Origin: Bryobacteraceae bacterium
Lineage (GTDB): Bacteria > Acidobacteriota > Terriglobia > Bryobacterales > Bryobacteraceae
Reading direction: 5' to 3'
NCBI GenBank assembly: GCA_029975915.1
Contig: JARKOC010000138.1
Span: 124,001-188,000, forward strand
Length of the DNA stretch: 64,000 nucleotides
Made by a program: the position numbers and the translations under genes. The notes beneath the pieces are model-generated. The model saw nothing but the letters and a program-made list of their open reading frames with translations. It was not told where the DNA came from and ran no database searches. Of the stretch, positions 16,383 through 24,431 are shown in pieces. Within the stretch, counting starts at the first letter, position 1, and every line of letters begins with the position of its first letter.

Positions 16383-17699
16383 ATGGCCGGCAGCATTTTT
16401 CAACCTATGAAGTTCCGCAACCTGGAGATCAAGAACAGGCTGATTCGCTCCAACGTTTCAGGACGGTTCGACAACTACGACGGTTCGGGCAACCCGGCCC
16501 GCATCAACTGGGAAACCCGTTTCGCCAAAGGCGGTGTTGGAGCCGTCATCTCCTCTTTCGTCCCCGTTCACGGCCGGGGCCGCATCCTGCCGAACTACGC
16601 CATGATCGACGCCGACGATAAGATCCCCTTCTGGCGGGAGGTCGGCGCCCGTGTCCACGACTTCGACTGCAAGTTCATCCTTCAACTGAGTCACGGCGGA
16701 CGACAGCGCGACATCGCCGGCATCGAGTATCCCGAAAGCTGGAGTTCCACCTCCAAACCCGACCCGCTGCACGGCTTCGAATGCAAGGCGATGACCGTGA
16801 ATCAGATCGCCGAGGTCGTCCAGCAGTTTGGCCAGGCCGCCCAACGCGCGCAAGCCGCCGGGCTGGATGGCGTCGAACTCCACGGCGCCAACGGTTATCT
16901 GATCACTCAGTTCCTCAGCTCGGCCATCAACGACCGCAAGGACGGCTATGGCGGTCCACTCGAAAATCGCGCCCGGTTCCTCCTTGAAATCGTCCGGTCC
17001 ATTCGCCAGCGCTGCGGCCGCGAGTTTCACCTCCAGATGAAGATCAGCGCCACAGAGAACAACAACTCCATGGTGCCTGGCGAGTCCCGCGGCAACACGA
17101 TTCAGGACTCCGTGAAAGTCTGCCGGTGGCTGGAGGCCGAAGGTGTCGACGCCATTCACGTCTCCGGCGGCAGCTTCTTTCCTCATCCGCGCAATCCCCC
17201 TGGCGACCTGCCCATCGACGACTTCGTCCGCGTCTATGACACGATGATCTCCAGCGGCCGAAAGACCTTCCGCAACTTCCTGTTGTTGAAAAACGACCTC
17301 ACTGGCAAACTCTTCCGCGACCGCTGGGTCCAGCAACGCGGCGATGTCATCGAGGGAATTAACCTCGCCGATGCGGCCGCCATCAAAGCAGCCGTTTCGA
17401 TTCCGGTCATCTGCACAGGGGGGTTCCAGACAGCATCGGTCATCGAAGACGCCATCGCCACGTCAAAATGCGACGCCGTCAGCATGGCCCGCCCCTTGAT
17501 CGCCAACCCCGACCTGCCTAAGATGTTCGCCAGTGGTCTCGATCGCCCGCCCATACCCTGCACCTTCTGCAACAAGTGTCTGGTGAATGTCGTCGAAAAC
17601 CCGATTGGATGCTACGACGAGACGCGCTTCACAACGCGTGAGGCGATGATCCGCAGCATCCTCTCCGTCTTCGATCCTCCACCTTTCCCCGCCCCCTGA
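16383..17699 (+). CDS. Old Yellow Enzyme-family NADH:flavin oxidoreductase with a cysteine cluster
   Basis: A 438-residue protein with an ideal ribosome site (AAGGAGG, 16371-16377). The FMN barrel shows FQPMKFRNLEIKNRLIRS, ILQLSHGGRQ, ELHGANGYLITQFLSSAIN (substrate His/Asn) and VICTGGFQ. After the barrel, CTFCNKCLVNVVENPIGC gives a Cys-x2-Cys-x2-Cys-x10-Cys pattern like the 4Fe-4S site of 2,4-dienoyl-CoA reductases. The second, NAD-binding half of those long enzymes is missing, so the protein ends shortly after the cluster. It likely reduces an activated alkene with an external electron donor. The cytochrome gene just upstream may be its partner or may create its substrate. Confidence 0.88.
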   Translation: MAGSIFQPMKFRNLEIKNRLIRSNVSGRFDNYDGSGNPARINWETRFAKGGVGAVISSFVPVHGRGRILPNYAMIDADDKIPFWREVGARVHDFDCKFILQLSHGGRQRDIAGIEYPESWSSTSKPDPLHGFECKAMTVNQIAEVVQQFGQAAQRAQAAGLDGVELHGANGYLITQFLSSAINDRKDGYGGPLENRARFLLEIVRSIRQRCGREFHLQMKISATENNNSMVPGESRGNTIQDSVKVCRWLEAEGVDAIHVSGGSFFPHPRNPPGDLPIDDFVRVYDTMISSGRKTFRNFLLLKNDLTGKLFRDRWVQQRGDVIEGINLADAAAIKAAVSIPVICTGGFQTASVIEDAIATSKCDAVSMARPLIANPDLPKMFASGLDRPPIPCTFCNKCLVNVVENPIGCYDETRFTTREAMIRSILSVFDPPPFPAP

Positions 17700-17910
17700 G
17701 CATGACAATTCCGGCAGGCTGTGTCCGCTCCTGCCGCACCTGGCGGGTAATCCATAAGTCGGCTGCACAATGCGCCACTTGCACGAGGCCGGGTTGGTGT
17801 GGCGAATTGCAGTATCCGAATAAAAGTGGAGCAGGCGAACGCAGATCCGGCAAGTGTTCCGAACGGCATCTCTGTCGTGCGGCCGGTCCGATTCGAGCTA
17901 AACTGCGTGA

Positions 17911-19215
17911 ATGACCTCCCACAGATGGGCCCCTTCAGCCTGCTTGCTCCTGCTTTTCGCAGCTCTGGGCCTGGGCGACACTGCGGAGGCTCAAACCTCC
18001 CCCTCCCTCGAAGCCGCCGCGTCCAAACGAATCATCACCCCCGATCCCCTTCTGCCCATCACAGGCGGCATGGGAACGCCTACTCCGGCCAAGTCCAGGC
18101 AGGGCGAACTCACCGCCCGCGCGCTCGTTCTCCGGTCGGGCGGCGAGACGGTCGCCATCGTGAGCGTCGATCTCCTGGGGTTCCCCGGCGTCCTTTGTGA
18201 CCGGGCCCGCACCCTCGTCCCGCGTCTCGCTCCTGCCAGCATCATCATCGGCGCCACTCACACTCATAGCGCGCCCGACACCTACGCCTTCCCCGACGGT
18301 AAAGGCGGCCACACCGGGTCGCTCGAGTACATGGACTTCGTGGCCCGCCAGATCGCTGCCGCCGTCAACGATGCGCTCGACAATCTGGCCCCTGCCGAGA
18401 TCCGTATCGCCAGCGGCGAGGTCAACGGCAAGATCGCCTACAACTACTACGCCCCCGATCTCTACGACCGCCGCGCCGGCGTCATCCAGGTTCGCGGCCT
18501 CGGCGCCAAACCCATCTCCACGTTGGTGAACTTCGCCATCCACCCCGAGGTGCTGGGTTCGGACCAGGGAATCCTCAGCCCCGACCTCGTCGGCCCCCTC
18601 TACGACAACATCGAACGCGCCGGCGGCGGACTCGCTCTGTTCATGAATGGCGCCCAGGGCGGCATGGTCACGGCCGATAACCGCAATCTCGATCAGCCAC
18701 GCGACCCCGCCCGCGCCTATTGGCACGACAGCCGTACCTGGTCCGAGTGCCTTCGCATCGGCGGCACGCTGGCCGCCGAAGCCCTGCGCATCATCGCTCC
18801 CGCCGCCTGGGACCGCTCGCCCGCTCTGCGTAACCTCTCAGCCGAAGTCCGCTTCCCGGTCTCCTCCGACCTGATGTGGCAGGTCGTCCAGCACTCGCCC
18901 TTGAACTATCCGCGCGGCCAGGACCGCACCGTCGGCGTCCGCGTCAACCTTGTCGAACTCGGCCCTGCACAGATCCTCACCATCCCCGGCGAAGCCCTTC
19001 CCAACATCGGCCTCTACCTCAAGCGCAAAATGCGCGGCCAGCATAACTTCCTGTTTGGCCTCACCAACGACGCCTTCGGCTACATCCTCACCAAGGTCGA
19101 CTTCAACAGCTTCAGAACCTACGATTACATCTCCCGCACCTCGCTCGGGGAGTTGACCGGTGAGATCTATATCGAAAACGCCCTGAAACTGGTCGAAAAA
19201 GCCTCCTCGCGGTAG
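17911..19215 (+). CDS. Exported neutral/alkaline ceramidase-like hydrolase
   Basis: A 434-residue protein with a signal peptide (residues 1-27). The zinc-site blocks of the non-lysosomal ceramidase N-terminal domain are visible: IIIGATHTHSAPDT near residue 110, VNFAIHPEVLG near residue 210 and FMNGAQGGMVTADNRN near residue 245. Full ceramidases are 600-700 residues with a C-terminal immunoglobulin-like domain, which is missing here. Acidobacterial relatives of this shortened type are common and their substrates are unknown. About 210 non-coding bases precede it. Its stop lies 20 bases from the end of the convergent propeller gene. Confidence 0.88.
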   Translation: MTSHRWAPSACLLLLFAALGLGDTAEAQTSPSLEAAASKRIITPDPLLPITGGMGTPTPAKSRQGELTARALVLRSGGETVAIVSVDLLGFPGVLCDRARTLVPRLAPASIIIGATHTHSAPDTYAFPDGKGGHTGSLEYMDFVARQIAAAVNDALDNLAPAEIRIASGEVNGKIAYNYYAPDLYDRRAGVIQVRGLGAKPISTLVNFAIHPEVLGSDQGILSPDLVGPLYDNIERAGGGLALFMNGAQGGMVTADNRNLDQPRDPARAYWHDSRTWSECLRIGGTLAAEALRIIAPAAWDRSPALRNLSAEVRFPVSSDLMWQVVQHSPLNYPRGQDRTVGVRVNLVELGPAQILTIPGEALPNIGLYLKRKMRGQHNFLFGLTNDAFGYILTKVDFNSFRTYDYISRTSLGELTGEIYIENALKLVEKASSR

Positions 19216-19235
19216 GAAAGGCTCCGGCTTGTCTT

Positions 19236-21707
19236 CTACCGCCCCGGATACGGCCGCTTCATCCCCATCGTCGACCGCCACACCACCCGGTTCAACACCT
19301 CCTCAGGAGCCGCATCCGGCTCTGAGAAGTTCATCCGCATCGACGCCCTGGCATCCTCCAGCGCCTGCCCTTTGAGCGACTTCAGCGGCGGATTCAACTC
19401 ATCCAGCGGGATCCGGTTCGGCAGCGCCGTGTATGGCGTCGCGTCCGCCTGCTCAGCGAAGACCGGGAACATCGGCTCGGCCGCCAGATCGAACTGATTC
19501 TGCGGCGGCAATCCAAGGATCTGCAGGATGGTCCGGTAGAGGTTGATCGTCGTATAGAACCGGCTGTCCACCGTCTTGCGCTTCACCCAAGGACTGATCA
19601 TGAGCGCAATCGTCCGGTGCCCCGCCACGTGATCGACACCGTTCTGCGCATCATCCTCCACCACGAAAATGGCCGATTCCTTCCAATACTTGCTCTTCGA
19701 TATCGCCTCGACGATCCGCCCCAGCGCCAAATCGTTATCGGCCACCGACGCCCTCGGCGTCGGCAGTCCCGGCGACGTTCCGTTTGTATGGTCGTTCGGC
19801 AGCAGCAGGATCACCAGCCTGGGCAGGTCGCCGTCCTTGACATAGTCTGCAAACTCCTTCAGGAAGATATCGGCCCGGTATTGATCAGGCACCTTGCCTC
19901 CAAAGGCCGGGTATTCCGGGTGGTAGATGTCCTTCAAACCGGCGATAAACGTCCTAGGCTTGATTTGAACCTTCATCTGCCCCGACTTCCAACCGTTGTA
20001 AATGTCCAGAAAAGTTGCCGCTGGCGGCGTGAATGTGTTCGTCCCCCGTTCTCCATAGCTGCGCACGCTGAGTCCCGCTGCCTTGGCGACATCCCAAAGG
20101 AAATCGTTTGGTGCGTAGAGCATCGGATTCGCGTCGTTCCGCCCGTTCCCGTATTTGATAATCCAATCGCTGGCGTAACCTTGTGTGCACCACCGGTGAC
20201 CCAGCGCGCTCTGGTCGGCGGGTGTGTAGAAATTGTCCAGCAGGACAAACTGCTCAGCCAGGGCGTGATGGTTCGGCGTCACATCGCGCCCGAACTGGAC
20301 CAGCGACGCATCGCCATTGCCTTGTGCCAGGTCCCCAAAAAGCTGGTCGTAGGTCCGGTTCTCCTTAATGATGTAGAACACATGCCGGATCGGCGATTCG
20401 TCGCCTGCGCCCATCGGCACCGGGTGCCTGGAACCGCGCTCGCCGCCGCTGCCATGCAGCCGGTTATTCGCCAGCACCTGCGCCGTCATGCCTTTCAACG
20501 CCGCAGCGCTGGGAACATCCACCAGCGAAACGACGCCTGCCCGGTCTCGGTAGCTCCGCCCGGTCTTTCCCGCCGCCAGCGGCTTAACCGATCCGAATCC
20601 GTAACCGCTTGCCACCCAAATCCGCTGCCCGTCTAAGGTGGCCGCGACAGCGGTCGGATACCACCCCGTCGGGATGTATCCTCTCAGTCTCGGCGGGTGT
20701 CCTTCCAGATCCACCACCCCGATCGCGTTGTTCGCCCCATTTGCCACGAACAGCGTCTTCCCGCCCGCCCCGATTGCCAGCGCGTTTGGCGCGCTCCCGA
20801 TCGGCGATTTCAAACCCGGACGCACTCCGATCGCATACATCACCTTGTTTGTCGCCGTATCGATCACCGAAACCGTGTCGCTGTTGGCGTTTGCGACATA
20901 CAGCCTCGTCCCGTCCCTGCTCAGCGCCATCGCTGAAGGGTGCAGTCCCGTTTCGATCTCGGCCACCACTTCCAGTTTTTCCGCGTCAATCACAGTCACC
21001 GACCCGCTCGACGGGATCCCCGTCCGCGGATCCACGACAATCCCGAAGTTCTCGTCCTTCGTGTCTCCATCCCGTGCCCGCCGTCCCGCCCAGTTCGACA
21101 CATAGACCTTCTTGCCGTCCGGCGCGACGACAGTTGTATATGGGTGCATGCCTACGTCGATCTGCTTCACTTCGCGCGTCTCGATGTCCACTACCGCCAC
21201 GGCATGCTTCAGGTTCAGAGCGACGAATAGCCGCTTGCCGTCTGGCGAAACCGATAACCCGCTGGGCGCGCCCCCCGCAATTTCAACCCCAGGCTCCTCC
21301 GCGTACCCCGTCTCAGTCTGCCGGAGGAAATACACTTTGTTGGCGCCGCCGCCCCCCACGAAGATCCGGCCGCCGTCCGGTGAGAAAGCCACTCCCGCGA
21401 ACGAATCGCCCAGCGGCTGATCGTGAATCCTGTCTCCCGTCGCCGCATCGAGAACGTGCAGAGCGCGCGGCGCGAAGTTGGATCCCGTGACCACAGCCAG
21501 ACGCTTACCGTCAGGACTCAGCACCATGCCCAGCGGACGGTCATTCACTTCAAAGTGCTGGCCTGCCGGCGTCAGCCGCTGGCCGGTGGGAATCAGGTAG
21601 CTGCCGTCGGGTTGTCTTCCAAGTTGTGGATAGCTTACCAGGGCAGCAGCCGCCAGAGCCATAATGGCCCCGGTGGCCAGCAGAGGCCCGGCCGGAAATC
21701 GAAGCAT
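19236..21707 (-). CDS. YVTN beta-propeller protein fused to a phosphoesterase domain
   Basis: An 823-residue protein. ATG at 21707 is chosen since it precedes the hydrophobic signal, RFPAGPLLATGAIMALAAAAL; 21761 is the alternative. Residues about 55-400 are a YncE-like propeller with recurring blocks such as GMVLSPDGKRLAVV, GLSVSPDGKRLFVA and AMALSRDGTRLYVAN. Residues 440-760 are a PF04185-type phosphoesterase domain, with VFYIIKENRTYDQLFGDL and FVVEDDAQNGVDHV as metal-site blocks. Such two-part proteins are frequent in Acidobacteriota and exported; whether they cleave phosphate monoesters or phospholipids is not established. The C-terminal 50 residues look like a tail outside the domain. Confidence 0.88.
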   Translation of the reverse strand: MLRFPAGPLLATGAIMALAAAALVSYPQLGRQPDGSYLIPTGQRLTPAGQHFEVNDRPLGMVLSPDGKRLAVVTGSNFAPRALHVLDAATGDRIHDQPLGDSFAGVAFSPDGGRIFVGGGGANKVYFLRQTETGYAEEPGVEIAGGAPSGLSVSPDGKRLFVALNLKHAVAVVDIETREVKQIDVGMHPYTTVVAPDGKKVYVSNWAGRRARDGDTKDENFGIVVDPRTGIPSSGSVTVIDAEKLEVVAEIETGLHPSAMALSRDGTRLYVANANSDTVSVIDTATNKVMYAIGVRPGLKSPIGSAPNALAIGAGGKTLFVANGANNAIGVVDLEGHPPRLRGYIPTGWYPTAVAATLDGQRIWVASGYGFGSVKPLAAGKTGRSYRDRAGVVSLVDVPSAAALKGMTAQVLANNRLHGSGGERGSRHPVPMGAGDESPIRHVFYIIKENRTYDQLFGDLAQGNGDASLVQFGRDVTPNHHALAEQFVLLDNFYTPADQSALGHRWCTQGYASDWIIKYGNGRNDANPMLYAPNDFLWDVAKAAGLSVRSYGERGTNTFTPPAATFLDIYNGWKSGQMKVQIKPRTFIAGLKDIYHPEYPAFGGKVPDQYRADIFLKEFADYVKDGDLPRLVILLLPNDHTNGTSPGLPTPRASVADNDLALGRIVEAISKSKYWKESAIFVVEDDAQNGVDHVAGHRTIALMISPWVKRKTVDSRFYTTINLYRTILQILGLPPQNQFDLAAEPMFPVFAEQADATPYTALPNRIPLDELNPPLKSLKGQALEDARASMRMNFSEPDAAPEEVLNRVVWRSTMGMKRPYPGR

Positions 21708-21768
21708 AAGTAAGAGGGTATCAAACGCGGTGCACCCTCCCCGCCCTGTGGAGTCATCCAATGAAATA

Positions 21769-21818
21769 GGCTTGGCAAGGACCCGTGAGAGCTCTGCTCA
21801 CATGGTCCCTGCTAAGCC
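21769..21818. repeat. Long imperfect hairpin between divergent genes
   Basis: Arms 21769-21789 and 21797-21818 pair over about 19 base pairs (GGCTT with AAGCC at the base, GGACC with GGTCC in the middle, GTGAG with CTCAC at the top), with one A-C mismatch, one G-T pair and one small internal loop. No T run follows on either strand. It may be a structured leader, a protein-binding palindrome or a mobile REP-like remnant. Confidence 0.45.
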
Positions 21819-21855
21819 ATTTAAGGACCTTAACCAAACCGCGGCTGGTTGAGTC

Positions 21856-22230
21856 ATGGAGGATCTAACCAAGCGAGGTGCGGTCTTGCCCGATACACTG
21901 GTCCGCGTTTATACTCGGATTTTCCGTAGACGTTGCGGAGCTCGCCGCTTGGCTCACAATCCCATTCCGATTCGTGACGATCACGACCCCGAGGCCGTCC
22001 ACAAGGAGGCCGCGATGTTCTATGGACTCTTCCTGCGTGGCACCCCCGCCGAGAAACTCCGCCGGGATATCGAAATTCCACGCCTCATGATCGACAAATG
22101 GCTCTCCCACCCCGGCTACGACACCGCCTTCCGGGATAGCGTCAAACGTGTCTACGATTTCCGCCGCAAAGTCCTCGCCGTCTTCGACGAACTCGTCGAT
22201 AGTCAGCGCATTCGTTCCCGCGCCATGTAA
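21856..22230 (+). CDS. Small acidic/basic protein of unknown function, possible HTH
   Basis: A 124-residue protein with no signal or membrane segment. The second half (LRRDIEIPRLMIDKWLSHPGY, then a basic helix ending VLAVFDELVDS) looks like a short DNA-binding or adaptor helix bundle. Two starts compete. ATG at 21856 gives the full frame and has no good ribosome site; ATG at 22015 follows a perfect AAGGAGG with a 5-base spacer and gives 71 residues. The shorter product keeps the entire recognisable region, MFYGLFLRGTPAEKLR onward. I have no family name for it. The sequence looks coding throughout and is not overlapped by a better frame. Confidence 0.6.
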   Translation: MEDLTKRGAVLPDTLVRVYTRIFRRRCGARRLAHNPIPIRDDHDPEAVHKEAAMFYGLFLRGTPAEKLRRDIEIPRLMIDKWLSHPGYDTAFRDSVKRVYDFRRKVLAVFDELVDSQRIRSRAM

Positions 22231-22235
22231 GCTGC

Positions 22236-22265
22236 AAAAAAGGGCGCCCGCTTCTGCGGACGCCC
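22236..22265 (-). terminator. Rho-independent terminator for the coiled-coil protein gene
   Basis: On the minus strand a 10-bp stem with one mismatch (22242-22251 pairing with 22256-22265, loop of four) is followed by six T residues (22236-22241 on the opposite strand). It lies 56 bases past the stop of the 22322-22795 gene. Stem, loop and T run are all as expected. Confidence 0.8.
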
Positions 22266-22321
22266 GAGGTCAGCTAAACGCTTCGGTTGGGTGTGAATGT
22301 CGATAAGCTCTGTCTTCCGGC

Positions 22322-22795
22322 TTAAGCTCCCAGCTTTGCCGCGGCCTTTGCAATCAGCTCCGCTCGCGTCTGAACGGCTTCAGCCTGGGTGCGGAGCATC
22401 TGGCGATTGGTCGTCCCTTCAGCCGCCATCTCCTTCTTGTTGTTCAAGAAGACCTGCATTAGCTCACTCAACTTCTGGATCCTGTCCAGTTCAGCAACTC
22501 GCTTTGCCGGCATCTCCGCCCGCTTCGTATCCAATTCCGCCGCCAGGCGGTTGATTTCCGCAATGCCCTTCTCGATGGCTGCCACGGAATCGTTCAGGTT
22601 CGAGAGATCCGCGTTCTTCTTCTTCAGCGAAACCGCCAGCTCTCCAGCCACTTTGGCCGTGGTGCGCGCCTCCGAGGCGATTTGGCTGCTCAGGGGCTGG
22701 TTGGACGAATGCGCCGGCACAGTGGAGTCGGCGGCAAATGCGGTCAAGGCGGCCCCCAGGCAGAGGGCCAACAGATTCAGCTTCTTGGTCATCAT
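22322..22795 (-). CDS. Exported alpha-helical (coiled-coil) protein
   Basis: A 157-residue protein with a strong ribosome site (GAAGGAGA) upstream and a signal peptide (TKKLNLLALCLGAALTAFA). The mature part is almost all helix-forming, with heptad-like runs of Leu, Ile and Ala among Lys/Glu (SLKKKNADLSNLNDSVAAIE, INRLAAELDTKRAEM). There are no cysteines in the mature region and no catalytic motif. A periplasmic coiled-coil, perhaps an envelope spacer or chaperone-like helper, is the simplest reading. Its transcript seems monocistronic, with the terminator at 22236. Confidence 0.8.
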   Translation of the reverse strand: MMTKKLNLLALCLGAALTAFAADSTVPAHSSNQPLSSQIASEARTTAKVAGELAVSLKKKNADLSNLNDSVAAIEKGIAEINRLAAELDTKRAEMPAKRVAELDRIQKLSELMQVFLNNKKEMAAEGTTNRQMLRTQAEAVQTRAELIAKAAAKLGA

Positions 22796-23016
22796 TGGTC
22801 TCTAGTCTCCTTCTCCAGAATGGGTTGTCGGGGTTGCTCGACGATCGCCGCGTCTCCTGCGGCAACTGCCTTACATTCCCATAGACGTGCGTCTCTTGTT
22901 TTCAGATTCATAAATTCAGATTCACATACATTAAAAATATTATACTAAACGCACCCACCCATACGATCCGCTGAAGTTGAGAAACTGATTATTGATCTGA
23001 GTTGCCGGTCTTCAGG

Positions 23017-23193
23017 CTAGCCCTGCCCCTGCTTCAGTCCGGCGACGAACAAGAAGAGGCCAACCACAATTGTCGTGATACCGCTGGCGAACACCACTGT
23101 GCGCGGCACTGAGTCTTCAATGACGGCCGCAATCACTATGTCGATGATTCCGGCGCCCGCCAGAATCAGCCCCACAATCCGTTTGCTGTTCAC
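23017..23193 (-). CDS. Small two-helix membrane protein coupled to cinA
   Basis: A 58-residue protein read from GTG at 23193 to TAG at 23017. It contains two hydrophobic stretches, IVGLILAGAGIIDIVIAAVI and VVFASGITTIVVGLFLFVAG, joined by the short polar turn EDSVPRT, and ends in a charged tail KQGQG. It would be a helical hairpin in the inner membrane with both ends on the same side. The GTG overlaps the cinA stop (GTGA at 23190-23193), so ribosomes leaving cinA could start it directly. No family was recognised. The coupling and clean hydrophobic pattern argue that it is real. Confidence 0.7.
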   Translation of the reverse strand: MNSKRIVGLILAGAGIIDIVIAAVIEDSVPRTVVFASGITTIVVGLFLFVAGLKQGQG

Positions 23194-24419
23194 AACGATA
23201 GTCTTAGCAGGTTGAGCGCCGTCTGTGCAGCGAAAGCGCGCACTCTGCCCCGGTCACCCAGGAAACGGAACCTTCGCGCCGACACGCCGCCGGGTGTCGC
23301 CAGGCCAATAAAGACAGTTCCTGGTTCGATACCCGGAGTCGCCGATTCCGGACCAGCCTCCCCTGTGATCGACAGGGCGTAGGTCGCCCCGGTCCGGTCT
23401 CGCGCCGAATCCGCCATGGCGCACGCCACGGCTTCGCTGACCACCCCTTGCTCCTGCACCACGCTCTCATCCAGGCCCAGCAACCGAGTCTTCATTGTTT
23501 TGCCGTACACCTGAAAGCCGCCGAGGAACCATTCCGAGGCGCCCGGAGCATCCGTGATGCGCGCTCCAAGCAGCCCCCCGGTACAAGATTCAGCCACCGC
23601 CAGCGTCGCCCCGCGTTGCTTGAGCAGTTTTCCCAGGGCCGCCTCCAAAGGATCGCCATTGTCGGAATAGATCCGCTCGCCCAGGATCGCCCTGATCTTG
23701 TCGCCCACCTCATCGGCCTTCGCCTGGGCCTCCGACGCGTTCTCTCCCGACGCGCGCAGATGAATCTGAATGTCGCCGGCTTTGGCCAGAATCGTCGTCA
23801 CCGGGTTGCCGTACTCTTTGTATACCGGCGCAATCAGCTGATCGAGTTCCGACTCCGGCATCCCGGCCACTCGAAACACGCGCGTGAACAGCGCCCGTTT
23901 CGGCAGCATCTCCGTCAACAGGGGTTCGCAGTGGTCGGTGAACATCGGCTCCAGTTCGCGCGGTGGTCCGGGTAGCAGCATCACCACCCGGCCGGGCAGG
24001 TCGATCCACTGCCCTGCCGCGGTCCCGTTTGGATTCGGCAGGATTCTCGCGCCTTCAATCAAGAATGCCTGGCGCCGGTTGTTGGCCGACATCTTGCGCC
24101 CCAGGCGCGCAAATCGCGCCTCCAAAGCCGCCGTGAGCTCTTCGGAGAACAATAGTCTGCGCATGAGCGCCTGCGCGACGGCTTCGCGTGTCACATCGTC
24201 CTCGGTTGGACCGAGCCCGCCGGTCAGAATCACAATTGGTGAACGGTCAATCGCCGAACGGACGGCTCCGGCAAGGCGGTCCCGGTCGTCCCCGATGATC
24301 GTTTTCTGCGTGACTTCCACTCCTATGCCGTTCAGTTTCTGCGTCAGCCAAAGGGAATTGGTGTCTGTCCGTTCGGGAGTCAGCATCTCGCTGCCCACAG
24401 CGATGATTTCAGCCTGCAT
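23190..24419 (-). CDS. cinA: CinA, competence/damage-inducible protein (NMN amidohydrolase-type)
   Basis: A 409-residue two-domain protein. Residues 1-170 form the MoCF-like domain with EIIAVGSEMLTPERTDTNS and ILTGGLGPTEDDVTREAVA. Residues 250-409 form the CinA domain with LAVAESCTGGLLGARIT and the lysine-containing QVYGKTMKTRLLG. The C-terminal domain of characterised relatives deamidates nicotinamide mononucleotide for NAD recycling; the N-terminal domain has ADP-ribose pyrophosphatase activity in some. It starts 12 bases after the TIG/NHL gene and is coupled to the small two-TM protein. Confidence 0.94.
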   Translation of the reverse strand: MQAEIIAVGSEMLTPERTDTNSLWLTQKLNGIGVEVTQKTIIGDDRDRLAGAVRSAIDRSPIVILTGGLGPTEDDVTREAVAQALMRRLLFSEELTAALEARFARLGRKMSANNRRQAFLIEGARILPNPNGTAAGQWIDLPGRVVMLLPGPPRELEPMFTDHCEPLLTEMLPKRALFTRVFRVAGMPESELDQLIAPVYKEYGNPVTTILAKAGDIQIHLRASGENASEAQAKADEVGDKIRAILGERIYSDNGDPLEAALGKLLKQRGATLAVAESCTGGLLGARITDAPGASEWFLGGFQVYGKTMKTRLLGLDESVVQEQGVVSEAVACAMADSARDRTGATYALSITGEAGPESATPGIEPGTVFIGLATPGGVSARRFRFLGDRGRVRAFAAQTALNLLRLSL

Positions 24420-24431
24420 CTGAAGTTTTCC

